Source: a virus. Taken from it: a stretch of 51,977 nucleotides of DNA. The stretch is taken from positions 1-51,977 of IMG/VR virus record IMGVR_UViG_3300008261_000116; one strand, given 5' to 3'. The translations under genes and the position numbers were made by a program. Below are positions 45,686 to 51,316 of this stretch, piece after piece. How positions within the stretch are numbered: the stretch's first letter is position 1; every line of letters starts with the position of its first letter. The notes beneath the pieces are model-generated. The model searched no databases. It was not told the DNA's origin and saw nothing but the letters and a program-made list of their open reading frames with translations.

Positions 45686-46084
45686 ATGAACACAGTACAA
45701 CAGGTAGTTATTATGAGTGCAGAGCTATCGAGCCTAAATTCGGTAGAAAATGTTAGACGGACTCTACTTCTTAATGATATGATAGCAGAACTAAGACTTC
45801 CTTTCAAGCAGTCAATAGGAGTGTACAAGGGAAGCAAAGAACGCTCATTCGTGGTGGTGGTCAATGACCAAGCTGAAATTGACACACTAGCAGGATTTGC
45901 CTTTAAGTCATTCGGGCAGGAGAGCATTTTGCACCAAGATTCAAACCAATTGGCACGACTGGTTTACTCGGATGGCAAGATGGAAACACTAGGCAAGCTG
46001 GTGCAGGTGTCAAAAGAATTGGCAGAAACATTGGAAAATTATACAGTTATGGATGGAAAATTTTATACGACTACTCCTATCTAA
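45686..46084 (+). CDS. 132-aa hypothetical protein
   Basis: AGGAGGG precedes the ATG. Contains FKQSIGVYKGSKERSFVVVV and FAFKSFGQESILHQDSNQLA, a pattern (GxYKG..E.SFVV ... GQESIL) that I recall in uncharacterised phage proteins but cannot name. Probably an early host-takeover gene by context. Confidence 0.72.
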   Translation: MNTVQQVVIMSAELSSLNSVENVRRTLLLNDMIAELRLPFKQSIGVYKGSKERSFVVVVNDQAEIDTLAGFAFKSFGQESILHQDSNQLARLVYSDGKMETLGKLVQVSKELAETLENYTVMDGKFYTTTPI

Positions 46085-46110
46085 AAAATAGGTTTAGACC
46101 TCCGTTGTTC

Positions 46111-46145
46111 AAGGAGCAGGTGTCATGTCCTGCTCCTTTCTTTTT
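46111..46145 (+). terminator. Strong terminator
   Basis: GGAGCAGG-TGTCATGT-CCTGCTCC followed by TTTCTTTTT. Confidence 0.88.
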
Positions 46146-46153
46146 AATATAAT

Positions 46154-46182
46154 AGTATATCAGATTAAATTAGATAAGTCAA
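46154..46182 (-). promoter_or_regulatory. Antisense sigma70-type promoter
   Basis: TTGACT-17-TATACT on the minus strand. Confidence 0.65.
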
Positions 46183-46185
46183 TAG

Positions 46186-46214
46186 TTGACAGAAAATAAT
46201 TATTCTGTTATACT
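46186..46214 (+). promoter_or_regulatory. Sigma70-type promoter of the micro-gene
   Basis: TTGACA-17-TATACT with the recurrent AATTATTCTGT before the -10; upstream of the 13-codon frame. Confidence 0.7.
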
Positions 46215-46239
46215 ACAACAAAAAAAAGAGAGGGGAGCA

Positions 46240-46281
46240 ATGTCAACTCCCCCACTCCCTCGAAAGTCATTAATAACCTAA
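46240..46281 (+). CDS. 13-aa micro-ORF
   Basis: MSTPPLPRKSLIT with GAGAGGGGAG upstream and a promoter 26 bp before. It may be a leader peptide or the rest of a deleted gene. Confidence 0.35.
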   Translation: MSTPPLPRKSLIT

Positions 46282-46305
46282 AGTCTTACCATCGCTGGTA
46301 ATCCA

Positions 46306-46334
46306 ATCTTATCATACTAACTTAATCCTGTCAA
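46306..46334 (-). promoter_or_regulatory. Antisense sigma70-type promoter
   Basis: TTGACA-17-TAAGAT on the minus strand; reads against the micro-ORF. Confidence 0.65.
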
Positions 46335-46369
46335 GCAAAAATAATTATCATAATTCTTGCGATATTGTG

Positions 46370-46398
46370 TTGACATAATGTAAGTCTTTTGATAGAAT
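46370..46398 (+). promoter_or_regulatory. Sigma70-type promoter
   Basis: TTGACA-17-TAGAAT; drives 46429. Confidence 0.85.
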
Positions 46399-46428
46399 GA
46401 TCGTAACGAAACAACAACGGAGGAAAAA

Positions 46429-47394
46429 ATGGCTCACGAATTAGAAATCATCAACGGAAACGCATCAATGTTTTATCGTGGCGAATCACCTTGGCACCGC
46501 CTCGGGACTTTTATTCACCCTGATAAGAAACTTACATCAGAAGAGGCGATTGTCGCAGCTAACCTTAACTGGACAGTAGGAACGCAGCCGCTATTTTTAG
46601 CAGATGGCACCTTGGCACCGGCAAATGCCGTGGTAAGAAACGACAGCAATAAAGTGCTAGGCGTTGTCGGCAAGGACTATCAGCCGCTACAAAATAAAGA
46701 TGCCTTTCGTTTCTTTGACACGTTTATCGAATCGAATCAAGCCCAGTATGAAACGGCAGGGGCATTAAGAGATGGCAAGCGTATTTGGGTACTTGCTAAA
46801 ATTAACTCTGATCTTGACGTTGTAAAGGGAAATGACACGCTTGAGAGATATGTTATGTTATCGAATTCACACGATGGTACGACAGCCGTACGTGCAGGAT
46901 TTACTAACATCCGAGTTGTATGTCAAAACACCTTGTCAATCGCTCATAGTTCAGCCGCTAGTAGATTGATCCGTGTAAGGCACGGTAAGAACGTCAAAGA
47001 TAACGTTGAGAAGGTGGCAGAAATTATGAATCTTGCCAACCGTGAGTTTGAAGCTACGCTTGAGCAATATAAATTGTTAGCTAACCGACAAATTAACTCG
47101 ACAGATCTTGAGAAATATGTTAAGATGGTTATGATCGGAGAGAAGAAAATGGAAGCTAACAAAGAGGCAGGGGCACGAATTCTTAACAGAATCATCCCAT
47201 TGTTTGAAAAGGGGCGAGGAAACGATATGCCAGAAATTAAGGGCACAATGTGGGCGGCATATAATTCCATCTCAGAATACCTTCAATATGAGAAGGGGCA
47301 AGACGAGCAGATTAGAATGGATAGTCTCATGTTCGGACAATCCGCTGTAACTCTTGAGAACGCTCTGAAGATCGCAGTCAAGATGGCAGCATAA
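46429..47394 (+). CDS. DUF932 phage/plasmid-like protein
   Basis: 321 aa. The whole length fits the DUF932/TIGR03299 family. It has the N-terminal ASMFYRGESPWHRLGTFI, the central AVVRNDSNKVLGVVGKDYQP, LQNKDAFRFFDTFIE and RIWVLAKIN, and the late SHDGTTAVRAGFTNIRVVCQ-NTL. Members are common on phages and plasmids; some are linked to DNA replication or recombination, but the biochemical role is unsettled. GC is higher than in the flanking small genes. AACGGAGGA RBS. Confidence 0.92.
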   Translation: MAHELEIINGNASMFYRGESPWHRLGTFIHPDKKLTSEEAIVAANLNWTVGTQPLFLADGTLAPANAVVRNDSNKVLGVVGKDYQPLQNKDAFRFFDTFIESNQAQYETAGALRDGKRIWVLAKINSDLDVVKGNDTLERYVMLSNSHDGTTAVRAGFTNIRVVCQNTLSIAHSSAASRLIRVRHGKNVKDNVEKVAEIMNLANREFEATLEQYKLLANRQINSTDLEKYVKMVMIGEKKMEANKEAGARILNRIIPLFEKGRGNDMPEIKGTMWAAYNSISEYLQYEKGQDEQIRMDSLMFGQSAVTLENALKIAVKMAA

Positions 47395-47398
47395 TTGC

Positions 47399-47420
47399 AG
47401 GGGCATGATGCCCCTTGTTA
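47399..47420 (+). terminator. Hairpin after DUF932 gene
   Basis: GGGGCAT/ATGCCCC palindrome followed by TTGTTA; a weak terminator. Confidence 0.55.
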
Positions 47421-47430
47421 CTCCGAATAA

Positions 47431-47446
47431 TGGCACAAGACTTGCA
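47431..47446 (+). promoter_or_regulatory. Sigma54-like site 4
   Basis: TGGCACAAGACTTGCA; forms an inverted pair with site 5, three bases away. Confidence 0.5.
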
Positions 47447-47449
47447 GGA

Positions 47450-47465
47450 TGCAAACTTCGTGCCA
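47450..47465 (-). promoter_or_regulatory. Sigma54-like site 5
   Basis: Minus strand TGGCACGAAGTTTGCA; full consensus match, reading antisense into the DUF932 gene. Confidence 0.55.
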
Positions 47466-47483
47466 TATTTCTTTGCCCAGCCT

Positions 47484-47512
47484 AGTATACCACACAACAT
47501 TTTTATTGTCAA
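47484..47512 (-). promoter_or_regulatory. Antisense sigma70-type promoter
   Basis: TTGACA-17-TATACT on the minus strand, 3 bp from the plus -35. Confidence 0.7.
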
Positions 47513-47515
47513 CAG

Positions 47516-47544
47516 TTGACAGAACAGAACTATTCTGTTATACT
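47516..47544 (+). promoter_or_regulatory. Orphan sigma70-type promoter
   Basis: TTGACA-17-TATACT (ACTATTCTGT before the -10). No gene before the next promoter; a sigma54-like site lies 25 bp downstream. Confidence 0.7.
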
Positions 47545-47569
47545 CAGCTATTCGGAAATTCCTAACAGT

Positions 47570-47585
47570 TGGCATGAAACTTGCA
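47570..47585 (+). promoter_or_regulatory. Sigma54-like site 6
   Basis: TGGCATGAAACTTGCA, between an orphan promoter and the -35 at 47590. Confidence 0.5.
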
Positions 47586-47589
47586 TGGG

Positions 47590-47618
47590 TTGACAGAATC
47601 CTATTATAAGTGTAGTAT
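47590..47618 (+). promoter_or_regulatory. Sigma70-type promoter
   Basis: TTGACA-17-TAGTAT; drives 47640. Confidence 0.85.
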
Positions 47619-47639
47619 TACAGTAACGGAGGAAACAAT

Positions 47640-47798
47640 ATGAGATTTAAATACGGCATGACAAAACTGGCATATAAAAAGAGTGTTATATCTTTTATGC
47701 GAAACTTAGGGTATTCAGATGATATTAAATTCATTCTTACAGCTATTAAGCAATACAATATGAACGGGTATAGGGTATTAGTTTTGGTAAAAGATTGA
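47640..47798 (+). CDS. 52-aa basic protein
   Basis: AACGGAGGA before the ATG. Basic and Tyr-rich (MRFKYGMTKLAYKKSVISFM, AIKQYNMNGYRVLVLVK). The stop is part of the next TTGACA. No family recognised. Confidence 0.68.
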   Translation: MRFKYGMTKLAYKKSVISFMRNLGYSDDIKFILTAIKQYNMNGYRVLVLVKD

Positions 47799-47823
47799 CA
47801 TAACATAAGTTTTGTAATACAAT
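47795..47823 (+). promoter_or_regulatory. Sigma70-type promoter
   Basis: TTGACA-17-TACAAT; drives 47845. Confidence 0.85.
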
Positions 47824-47844
47824 ACTAATAACGGAGGAAACAAC

Positions 47845-47982
47845 ATGAGAACAAAAACTATTATCGTTTACGCTGATCCGTTTAAGGAAACTCATACCAA
47901 TCGTTACTCAAAAATCAGGAACTACTATCACTATTCTAAGCCTAGAGTAGAGATTGCAAGAGTTGACGTAATAACTTTTTAA
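47845..47982 (+). CDS. 45-aa basic protein
   Basis: AACGGAGGA before the ATG. MRTKTIIVYADPFKETHTNR then YSKIRNYYHYSKPRVE. Its end contains the next -35. No family recognised. Confidence 0.65.
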   Translation: MRTKTIIVYADPFKETHTNRYSKIRNYYHYSKPRVEIARVDVITF

Positions 47983-47991
47983 TAGTACAAT
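47963..47991 (+). promoter_or_regulatory. Sigma70-type promoter
   Basis: TTGACG-17-TACAAT; embedded in the end of 47845, drives 48013. Confidence 0.8.
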
Positions 47992-48012
47992 ACTAATAAC
48001 GGAGGATGCAAC

Positions 48013-48201
48013 ATGAATAAAAATGATTTAATTGATTTAGTAGTGCAGCAAATTAAAAGGGATATTCTGGACGGCGAAACACAGGCATTGGAACTTTTGC
48101 TTGATAATCTGGACGATAAAATACTAGAATCGTTTTTACCCGAAGGGCATATTGATTCTAGGTATTTAGATGATAATGCAGATTTATTTGACAACGAATA
48201 G
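48013..48201 (+). CDS. QIKRDILDGE-family small protein, copy 2 (62 aa)
   Basis: Paralogue of gene 43468: LIDLVVQQIKRDILDGETQA-LELLLDNL...SFLPEG. AACGGAGGA RBS. A C-terminal acidic tail (DSRYLDDNADLFDNE) is absent in copy 1. Confidence 0.78.
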   Translation: MNKNDLIDLVVQQIKRDILDGETQALELLLDNLDDKILESFLPEGHIDSRYLDDNADLFDNE

Positions 48202-48216
48202 TTTTTAGATTATAAT
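48188..48216 (+). promoter_or_regulatory. Sigma70-type promoter
   Basis: TTGACA-17-TATAAT, a full consensus, embedded in the end of 48013; drives 48235. Confidence 0.88.
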
Positions 48217-48234
48217 ACTAACAACGGAGGAAAC

Positions 48235-48657
48235 ATGGGAACAAGAACACTGGTACACATCAAAGACGGCAAGAAAACAATTGCAACAATTTATCGTCAG
48301 TATGACGGCTATCCCACGGGGATGGGGGATGATATTAAGGAAGCTTTAAACCTTGGTAATGTAACAATTCTCAACGGTTTTAACAGTCAAACATCTCCTT
48401 CACACTTCAATGGCATGGGATGCTTGACGGCTTTCCTGATCGGAGAGTTAAAGCAGAAGAAAATTGGTAATGTTTATATCTTCCCTGCTAATAGCAAGGA
48501 CGTAGGAGAAGAGTTTACTTACACTTTATCAGAATCAAATGGTAAAGTCAAGCTGAAAGTGGTTGAAAATTATAAGAACAAGACTATTTTCAATGGACTA
48601 CTGAAAGATTTTGACGGGGAGACAGTAGAAGGACTTGACAAAGAAGACGCTTCATAG
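48235..48657 (+). CDS. Conserved phage protein, 140 aa
   Basis: GTRTLVHIKDGKKTIATIYR-QYDGYPTGMGDDI and FNGMGCLTAFLIGEL form a pattern I recall from a widespread uncharacterised phage family (YRQYDGYPTG ... NGMGCL). The fold is probably beta-rich. Function unknown. The gene end contains the next promoter. Confidence 0.78.
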   Translation: MGTRTLVHIKDGKKTIATIYRQYDGYPTGMGDDIKEALNLGNVTILNGFNSQTSPSHFNGMGCLTAFLIGELKQKKIGNVYIFPANSKDVGEEFTYTLSESNGKVKLKVVENYKNKTIFNGLLKDFDGETVEGLDKEDAS

Positions 48658-48663
48658 TACAAT
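48635..48663 (+). promoter_or_regulatory. Sigma70-type promoter facing a terminator
   Basis: TTGACA-17-TACAAT in the end of 48235. Its transcript would begin a few bases before the terminator at 48666, so only about 30 nt would be made. Confidence 0.6.
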
Positions 48664-48665
48664 CA

Positions 48666-48695
48666 AGAGGGGAGAAATCCCCTCTTTTCTTTTTA
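48666..48695 (+). terminator. Strong terminator
   Basis: AGAGGGG-AGAAAT-CCCCTCT followed by TTTCTTTTT; same stem and loop as at 27586. Confidence 0.88.
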
Positions 48696-48702
48696 AAAGG
48701 AT

Positions 48703-48731
48703 TTGACAAAATGGAAATAATAGAATATACT
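48703..48731 (+). promoter_or_regulatory. Sigma70-type promoter overlapping a start codon
   Basis: TTGACA-17-TATACT lies over the start of the 24-aa gene at 48711, so a transcript from it cannot express that gene. Confidence 0.5.
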
Positions 48732-48785
48732 TGTCTTATAATAATTGCTTATGCAATCCTCATGCTGCTATTCATTAAGAATTAA
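48711..48785 (+). CDS. 24-aa membrane peptide
   Basis: MEIIEYTCLIIIAYAILMLL-FIKN with AAAGGA nine bases upstream; one hydrophobic helix, like small phage toxins or regulators. Weak support. Confidence 0.42.
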   Translation: MEIIEYTCLIIIAYAILMLLFIKN

Positions 48786-48877
48786 TCCACATACCATCTC
48801 TCTAGTATACCCTAGTCCACATACCATGTCAACCCCTTCCACATAATCCACATACCCCTTGACACAAATCCACATAC
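48784..48877 (+). repeat. ATCCACAT iteron cluster 2 (five copies)
   Basis: Copies near 48784, 48814, 48836, 48845 and 48866, all plus strand. Two lie in promoter spacers (48804 minus and 48859 plus). Confidence 0.8.
48804..48832 (-). promoter_or_regulatory. Antisense sigma70-type promoter with iteron in spacer
   Basis: TTGACA-17-TATACT on the minus strand. Confidence 0.65.
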
Positions 48878-48887
48878 ATGGTACATT
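48859..48887 (+). promoter_or_regulatory. Sigma70-type promoter with iteron in spacer
   Basis: TTGACA-17-TACATT; drives 48910. Confidence 0.75.
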
Positions 48888-48909
48888 ACTAATAACGGAG
48901 GAACACAAC

Positions 48910-49257
48910 ATGAACGCAACACAAATCGCACAGACAATCATCAACCAAATCAGAACACTTACACCAGGGCCAGTATTTTGGTCATGGGGGCCGAGTGCTT
49001 TCAGGGCAGTAAGGGAGAATCAGATCCAAGGCATTAACGAGAACTACCTTGGCGGCTTGCTCTTTTATGTCAGAGGAATGAAGCACAAGGGTCATGTGTT
49101 TGTATCTCTTGCCCTTAATGACACCTACACTGTTTCTATTGGTAACGTGGTGAAAGGACAGATGAAACTAAAGAAACAAGTCAATGAAGTTTATTTTGAC
49201 CAGCTGGGCGAGATTATTGACGAACTCATCGAAAGGCAGGATGCCTACGCAAGCTAG
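48910..49257 (+). CDS. Conserved 115-aa phage protein
   Basis: AACGGAGGA before the ATG. GPVFWSWGPSAFRAVRENQI, GGLLFYVRGMKHKGHVFVSL and LNDTYTVSI form a compact beta-rich fold I recall from several phage genomes, without assigned function. Confidence 0.75.
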   Translation: MNATQIAQTIINQIRTLTPGPVFWSWGPSAFRAVRENQIQGINENYLGGLLFYVRGMKHKGHVFVSLALNDTYTVSIGNVVKGQMKLKKQVNEVYFDQLGEIIDELIERQDAYAS

Positions 49258-49263
49258 TGAAAA

Positions 49264-49279
49264 CGGCACGGGAATAGCA
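49264..49279 (+). promoter_or_regulatory. Sigma54-like site 7 (weak)
   Basis: CGGCACGGGAATAGCA; keeps GG and GC at the right distance. Inverted partner of site 8. Confidence 0.35.
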
Positions 49280-49281
49280 AT

Positions 49282-49297
49282 AGCAAACCCCGTGCCA
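49282..49297 (-). promoter_or_regulatory. Sigma54-like site 8
   Basis: Minus strand TGGCACGGGGTTTGCT, preceded by T; full consensus. Confidence 0.55.
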
Positions 49298-49308
49298 ATT
49301 TTAGGCCA

Positions 49309-49324
49309 TGCAAATCCCATGCCA
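49309..49324 (-). promoter_or_regulatory. Sigma54-like site 9
   Basis: Minus strand TGGCATGGGATTTGCA, exactly 27 bp from site 8, the same spacing as sites 2 and 3. Confidence 0.55.
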
Positions 49325-49330
49325 AAATTC

Positions 49331-49357
49331 AGTGTCAAAAAATTTGACACTTTTTTT
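49331..49357 (+). terminator. Terminator
   Basis: AGTGTCAAA-AAA-TTTGACACT followed by TTTTTT. Confidence 0.8.
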
Positions 49358-49367
49358 CGCTCCTTCT

Positions 49368-49396
49368 AGTATATCACAAAAAAAGTTTTTTACAAG
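49368..49396 (-). promoter_or_regulatory. Antisense promoter, degenerate -35
   Basis: TATACT -10 on the minus strand with TTGTAA at 16 bp. Confidence 0.5.
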
Positions 49397-49398
49397 TA

Positions 49399-49427
49399 TT
49401 GACTAAAAAAATTATTCATGTTATACT
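49399..49427 (+). promoter_or_regulatory. Orphan sigma70-type promoter
   Basis: TTGACT-17-TATACT with ATTATTCATGT before the -10. No gene follows for 160 bp. Confidence 0.65.
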
Positions 49428-49527
49428 CCGCAGGACTTTTTAAAAAAGCTGGAGTATAAACTAGAACTAGAACAAACACAAGAACTTTTTGATGCAAAAA
49501 AAACTTTTTATTCACTGCTTTTTTTTC

Positions 49528-49555
49528 TTGCAAACTATTTTAGTTCTGGTAAAAT
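49528..49555 (+). promoter_or_regulatory. Sigma70-type promoter
   Basis: TTGCAA-16-TAAAAT; drives 49587. Confidence 0.6.
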
Positions 49556-49586
49556 GACTGAGAGATTAACAACAACGGAGGACAAC

Positions 49587-49703
49587 ATGGAAAGAAAATT
49601 ATCAATGCCAGAGATCGTAGGTCAAATGAGTGCTACTCAAACAATCATCGAAATTAGTATAAACTATTATAATCACAAAGTCAACACAATTTTTTGCCAA
49701 TAA
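49587..49703 (+). CDS. 38-aa probable gene remnant
   Basis: AACGGAGGA before the ATG. The first 25 codons read like protein (MERKLSMPEIVGQMSATQTI). The rest runs through an antisense promoter module (49656), so the original 3' part seems to have been lost. Confidence 0.5.
   Translation: MERKLSMPEIVGQMSATQTIIEISINYYNHKVNTIFCQ
49656..49684 (-). promoter_or_regulatory. Antisense sigma70-type promoter inside gene remnant
   Basis: TTGACT-17-TATACT on the minus strand. Confidence 0.6.
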
Positions 49704-49734
49704 TTTGTGGCAGTAAAATAGTTGAAAAAATCGC

Positions 49735-49763
49735 TTGCATTATTTTTCGTTTGGGCTTACAAT
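49735..49763 (+). promoter_or_regulatory. Sigma70-type promoter
   Basis: TTGCAT-17-TACAAT; drives 49793. Confidence 0.75.
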
Positions 49764-49792
49764 GAATCAACACCAACACAACGGAGGAAAAC

Positions 49793-50005
49793 ATGAAAAC
49801 ATCATTCACACACAAAAGATTTGACGACAAGGTTCTTGTAACGCTTTTCGTAAACGGCAAGAAAGAGGGATCACTCTTTAAGATGCAAAAAGATGGCTTG
49901 TTTAGCCACTACGAAAACCTTAAGGATGCTGAGAAATCACTACTCCTAAACTACCAAGCAAGAATGGAGTTCGAGGCAATCGGGGACGAGGAGGAGGGCG
50001 AATAG
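49793..50005 (+). CDS. 70-aa hypothetical protein
   Basis: CGGAGGA before the ATG. KRFDDKVLVTLFVNGKKEGS then a helical acidic end (ARMEFEAIGDEEEGE). No family recognised. Confidence 0.7.
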   Translation: MKTSFTHKRFDDKVLVTLFVNGKKEGSLFKMQKDGLFSHYENLKDAEKSLLLNYQARMEFEAIGDEEEGE

Positions 50006-50015
50006 CCCTTTTCCT
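49995..50015 (+). terminator. Short terminator hairpin
   Basis: AGGGC-GAATA-GCCCT followed by TTTCC; overlaps the stop codon. Confidence 0.55.
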
Positions 50016-50024
50016 TAATATATT

Positions 50025-50053
50025 AGTATATCATTTTATTAAAACAATTACAA
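50025..50053 (-). promoter_or_regulatory. Antisense promoter, repeated module copy 1
   Basis: TTGTAA-17-TATACT on the minus strand. The 29 bp are identical at 50206-50234. Confidence 0.55.
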
Positions 50054-50078
50054 CAGGAAAAATAATTAAATTATCCTA

Positions 50079-50107
50079 TTGACTAAAAAATAGTTCTGAT
50101 ATAGAAT
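50079..50107 (+). promoter_or_regulatory. Sigma70-type promoter of the minigene
   Basis: TTGACT-17-TAGAAT; drives 50130. Confidence 0.78.
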
Positions 50108-50129
50108 GATTTTAACGGAGGAACACAAC

Positions 50130-50162
50130 ATGGAAAACAGAACACCAGTAGAATTTAAATAG
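50130..50162 (+). CDS. 10-aa minigene (MENRTPVEFK)
   Basis: Complete cassette: promoter, AACGGAGGA, ATG, nine more codons, stop and terminator. It is either a functional minigene or what remains after loss of the coding body. Confidence 0.45.
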   Translation: MENRTPVEFK

Positions 50163-50178
50163 TGCAAAAGCCATGCCA
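50163..50178 (-). promoter_or_regulatory. Sigma54-like site 10
   Basis: Minus strand TGGCATGGCTTTTGCA, inside the terminator of the minigene and reading antisense over it. Confidence 0.5.
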
Positions 50179-50195
50179 AGTGCATGGCTTTTTTA
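50166..50195 (+). terminator. Terminator of the minigene
   Basis: AAGCCATGC-CAAGT-GCATGGCTT followed by TTTT. Confidence 0.82.
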
Positions 50196-50205
50196 TATCC
50201 CGTAA

Positions 50206-50234
50206 AGTATATCATTTTATTAAAACAATTACAA
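50206..50234 (-). promoter_or_regulatory. Antisense promoter, repeated module copy 2
   Basis: TTGTAA-17-TATACT; identical to 50025-50053. Confidence 0.55.
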
Positions 50235-50259
50235 TAGGGAAAAATAAACTTATTTTTAG

Positions 50260-50288
50260 TTGACTTAAAATAAGGATAAGCGTACAAT
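50260..50288 (+). promoter_or_regulatory. Sigma70-type promoter
   Basis: TTGACT-17-TACAAT; drives 50310. Confidence 0.8.
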
Positions 50289-50309
50289 GAACACAACGGA
50301 GGAAACAAA

Positions 50310-50498
50310 ATGCTGATAACAAACAAGGAAAAATTTATGTCAAACAAAGAAATTTCATTTATGCTTGAGCAATTACAAATTGCCCTTGAAAAGGGTGATT
50401 ATTTTAGCACTTCTGTTTTAATCACAAGATTGAAGGGATTGGGTTATAAAATAGTTGAAGAAAATGCTTGTGCTGATGACCAGTCTGTAGTACAATAA
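50310..50498 (+). CDS. 62-aa hypothetical protein
   Basis: AACGGAGGA before the ATG. Helical: EISFMLEQLQIALEKGDYFS, TSVLITRLKGLGYKIVEENA. No family recognised. The end carries the next promoter. Confidence 0.68.
   Translation: MLITNKEKFMSNKEISFMLEQLQIALEKGDYFSTSVLITRLKGLGYKIVEENACADDQSVVQ
50468..50496 (+). promoter_or_regulatory. Sigma70-type promoter
   Basis: TTGTGC-17-TACAAT in the end of 50310; drives 50516. Confidence 0.7.
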
Positions 50499-50515
50499 CA
50501 TTAACGGAGGGAAAT

Positions 50516-50683
50516 ATGGAAAACTTAATTAGCAAAATCACAGAATTAGAGGTCTTGGCCTGTATTTACGCTGACCAATGGGGGCCAAATAGCTCAGAAG
50601 TTAAGGCAATTGACAGAAAAATTGCCGAACTAAACACAAAAATACTAGACCTAATGGTAGAGGAAGAAGGACAAGCAGGGTAA
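50516..50683 (+). CDS. 55-aa helical protein
   Basis: AACGGAGGG before the ATG. MENLISKITELEVLACIYAD then DRKIAELNTKILDLMVEEEG; coiled-coil-like. No family recognised. Confidence 0.68.
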   Translation: MENLISKITELEVLACIYADQWGPNSSEVKAIDRKIAELNTKILDLMVEEEGQAG

Positions 50684-50697
50684 AACCTGCTTTATTC
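50673..50697 (+). terminator. Terminator
   Basis: AAGCAGG-GTAAAA-CCTGCTT followed by TATTCTATAG; overlaps the stop codon of 50516. Confidence 0.65.
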
Positions 50698-50700
50698 TAT

Positions 50701-50728
50701 AGTATACCACAGCCAAATTTGTTGTCAA
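50701..50728 (-). promoter_or_regulatory. Antisense sigma70-type promoter
   Basis: TTGACA-16-TATACT on the minus strand, nearly identical to the modules at 51264 and 51631. Confidence 0.7.
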
Positions 50729-50743
50729 CCACTAAAATAGTTG

Positions 50744-50772
50744 TTGCATTTAAAATAATTTCATATTATAAT
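50744..50772 (+). promoter_or_regulatory. Sigma70-type promoter
   Basis: TTGCAT-17-TATAAT; drives 50795. Confidence 0.8.
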
Positions 50773-50794
50773 ACTTGTAACGGAGGATGAAAAT

Positions 50795-51250
50795 ATGAAA
50801 TATCTAATCATGCTACTATTAATCACAGGATGCGGCAAAAGTCTTGAGGACTTTATCAAGATAGGTCAACCCAAATTTAAAAAAGCCAAAACAAACCCTA
50901 TCTTTGTACCATTCATTCAATCGTTTGAGTCTGAGTTCAATCGTGAGGTCAATGTTCCAATTGTTTTGGGCACGATTGAACAAAGATATGCAGGAGTATG
51001 CCTTGTCTATTCAAATGGATACAGGGAGATCCAAATAAACAAGGACTTATGGGGTGACTATAGCTACGAACAAAGGGAGCAATTAATTTATCATGAGCTT
51101 GGGCATTGTGTGTTCAATAAAGGACACGACAACACGACCAGAGACAATTGCCCTCACAGCATCATGCGTTCATATATGTTCAACGAGTACGAAATAAATG
51201 AATGTTATTTACCAGAGTACGAACACTATATGCACAACCTAGGGAGCTAA
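50795..51250 (+). CDS. Lipoprotein zinc metalloprotease
   Basis: 151 aa. Lipoprotein signal with lipobox (MLLLITGC, Cys13). The catalytic segment is LIYHELGHCVFNKGHDN, an HExxH motif with a further His as possible third ligand. CPHSIMRSYMF follows, which resembles a metzincin Met-turn. The spacing HExxH-x6-H is one residue longer than the classic metzincin motif. It would be anchored in the cell envelope of the infected host and cut periplasmic or surface proteins. A role in receptor masking, superinfection exclusion or predation-like envelope remodelling is speculation. Confidence 0.82.
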   Translation: MKYLIMLLLITGCGKSLEDFIKIGQPKFKKAKTNPIFVPFIQSFESEFNREVNVPIVLGTIEQRYAGVCLVYSNGYREIQINKDLWGDYSYEQREQLIYHELGHCVFNKGHDNTTRDNCPHSIMRSYMFNEYEINECYLPEYEHYMHNLGS

Positions 51251-51262
51251 TCCCTAATATAA
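51240..51262 (+). terminator. Hairpin at end of metalloprotease gene
   Basis: TAGGGA-GCTAA-TCCCTA followed by ATATAATAG; includes the stop codon TAA in the loop. Confidence 0.55.
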
Positions 51263-51292
51263 TAGTATACCATAGCCAAATTTGTTGTCAAC
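51241..51292. repeat. 52-bp direct repeat, copy 1 (terminator plus antisense promoter)
   Basis: Identical to 51608-51659; a whole intergenic module has been duplicated. Confidence 0.9.
51264..51291 (-). promoter_or_regulatory. Antisense sigma70-type promoter
   Basis: TTGACA-16-TATACT on the minus strand, with TGG before the -10. Confidence 0.7.
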
Positions 51293-51316
51293 ACCTAAAA
51301 TAATGTAAAATAACTC

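Larger units (their letters stand above)
46085..46428. other. 344-bp regulatory stretch with only a micro-gene
   Basis: Holds a strong terminator (46111), an antisense promoter (46154), an orphan plus promoter (46186) with a 13-codon frame, a second antisense promoter (46306) and the promoter of 46429. Confidence 0.7.
49258..49586. other. 329-bp regulatory stretch without a gene
   Basis: Contains three sigma54-like sites (49264, 49282, 49309), a terminator (49331), an antisense promoter (49368), an orphan promoter (49399) and the promoter of 49587. The stretch after 49427 is A/T-rich and repeats AGAACT/AACTTTTT words but shows no gene. Confidence 0.65.

Noticed and set aside
46600-46640. TTGGCACC words in the DUF932 gene as sigma54 sites
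   Set aside because: No GC at the right distance; coding sequence.
45842-47270. Minus-strand frames opposite 45686 and the DUF932 gene
   Set aside because: Shadows of strongly supported plus-strand genes.
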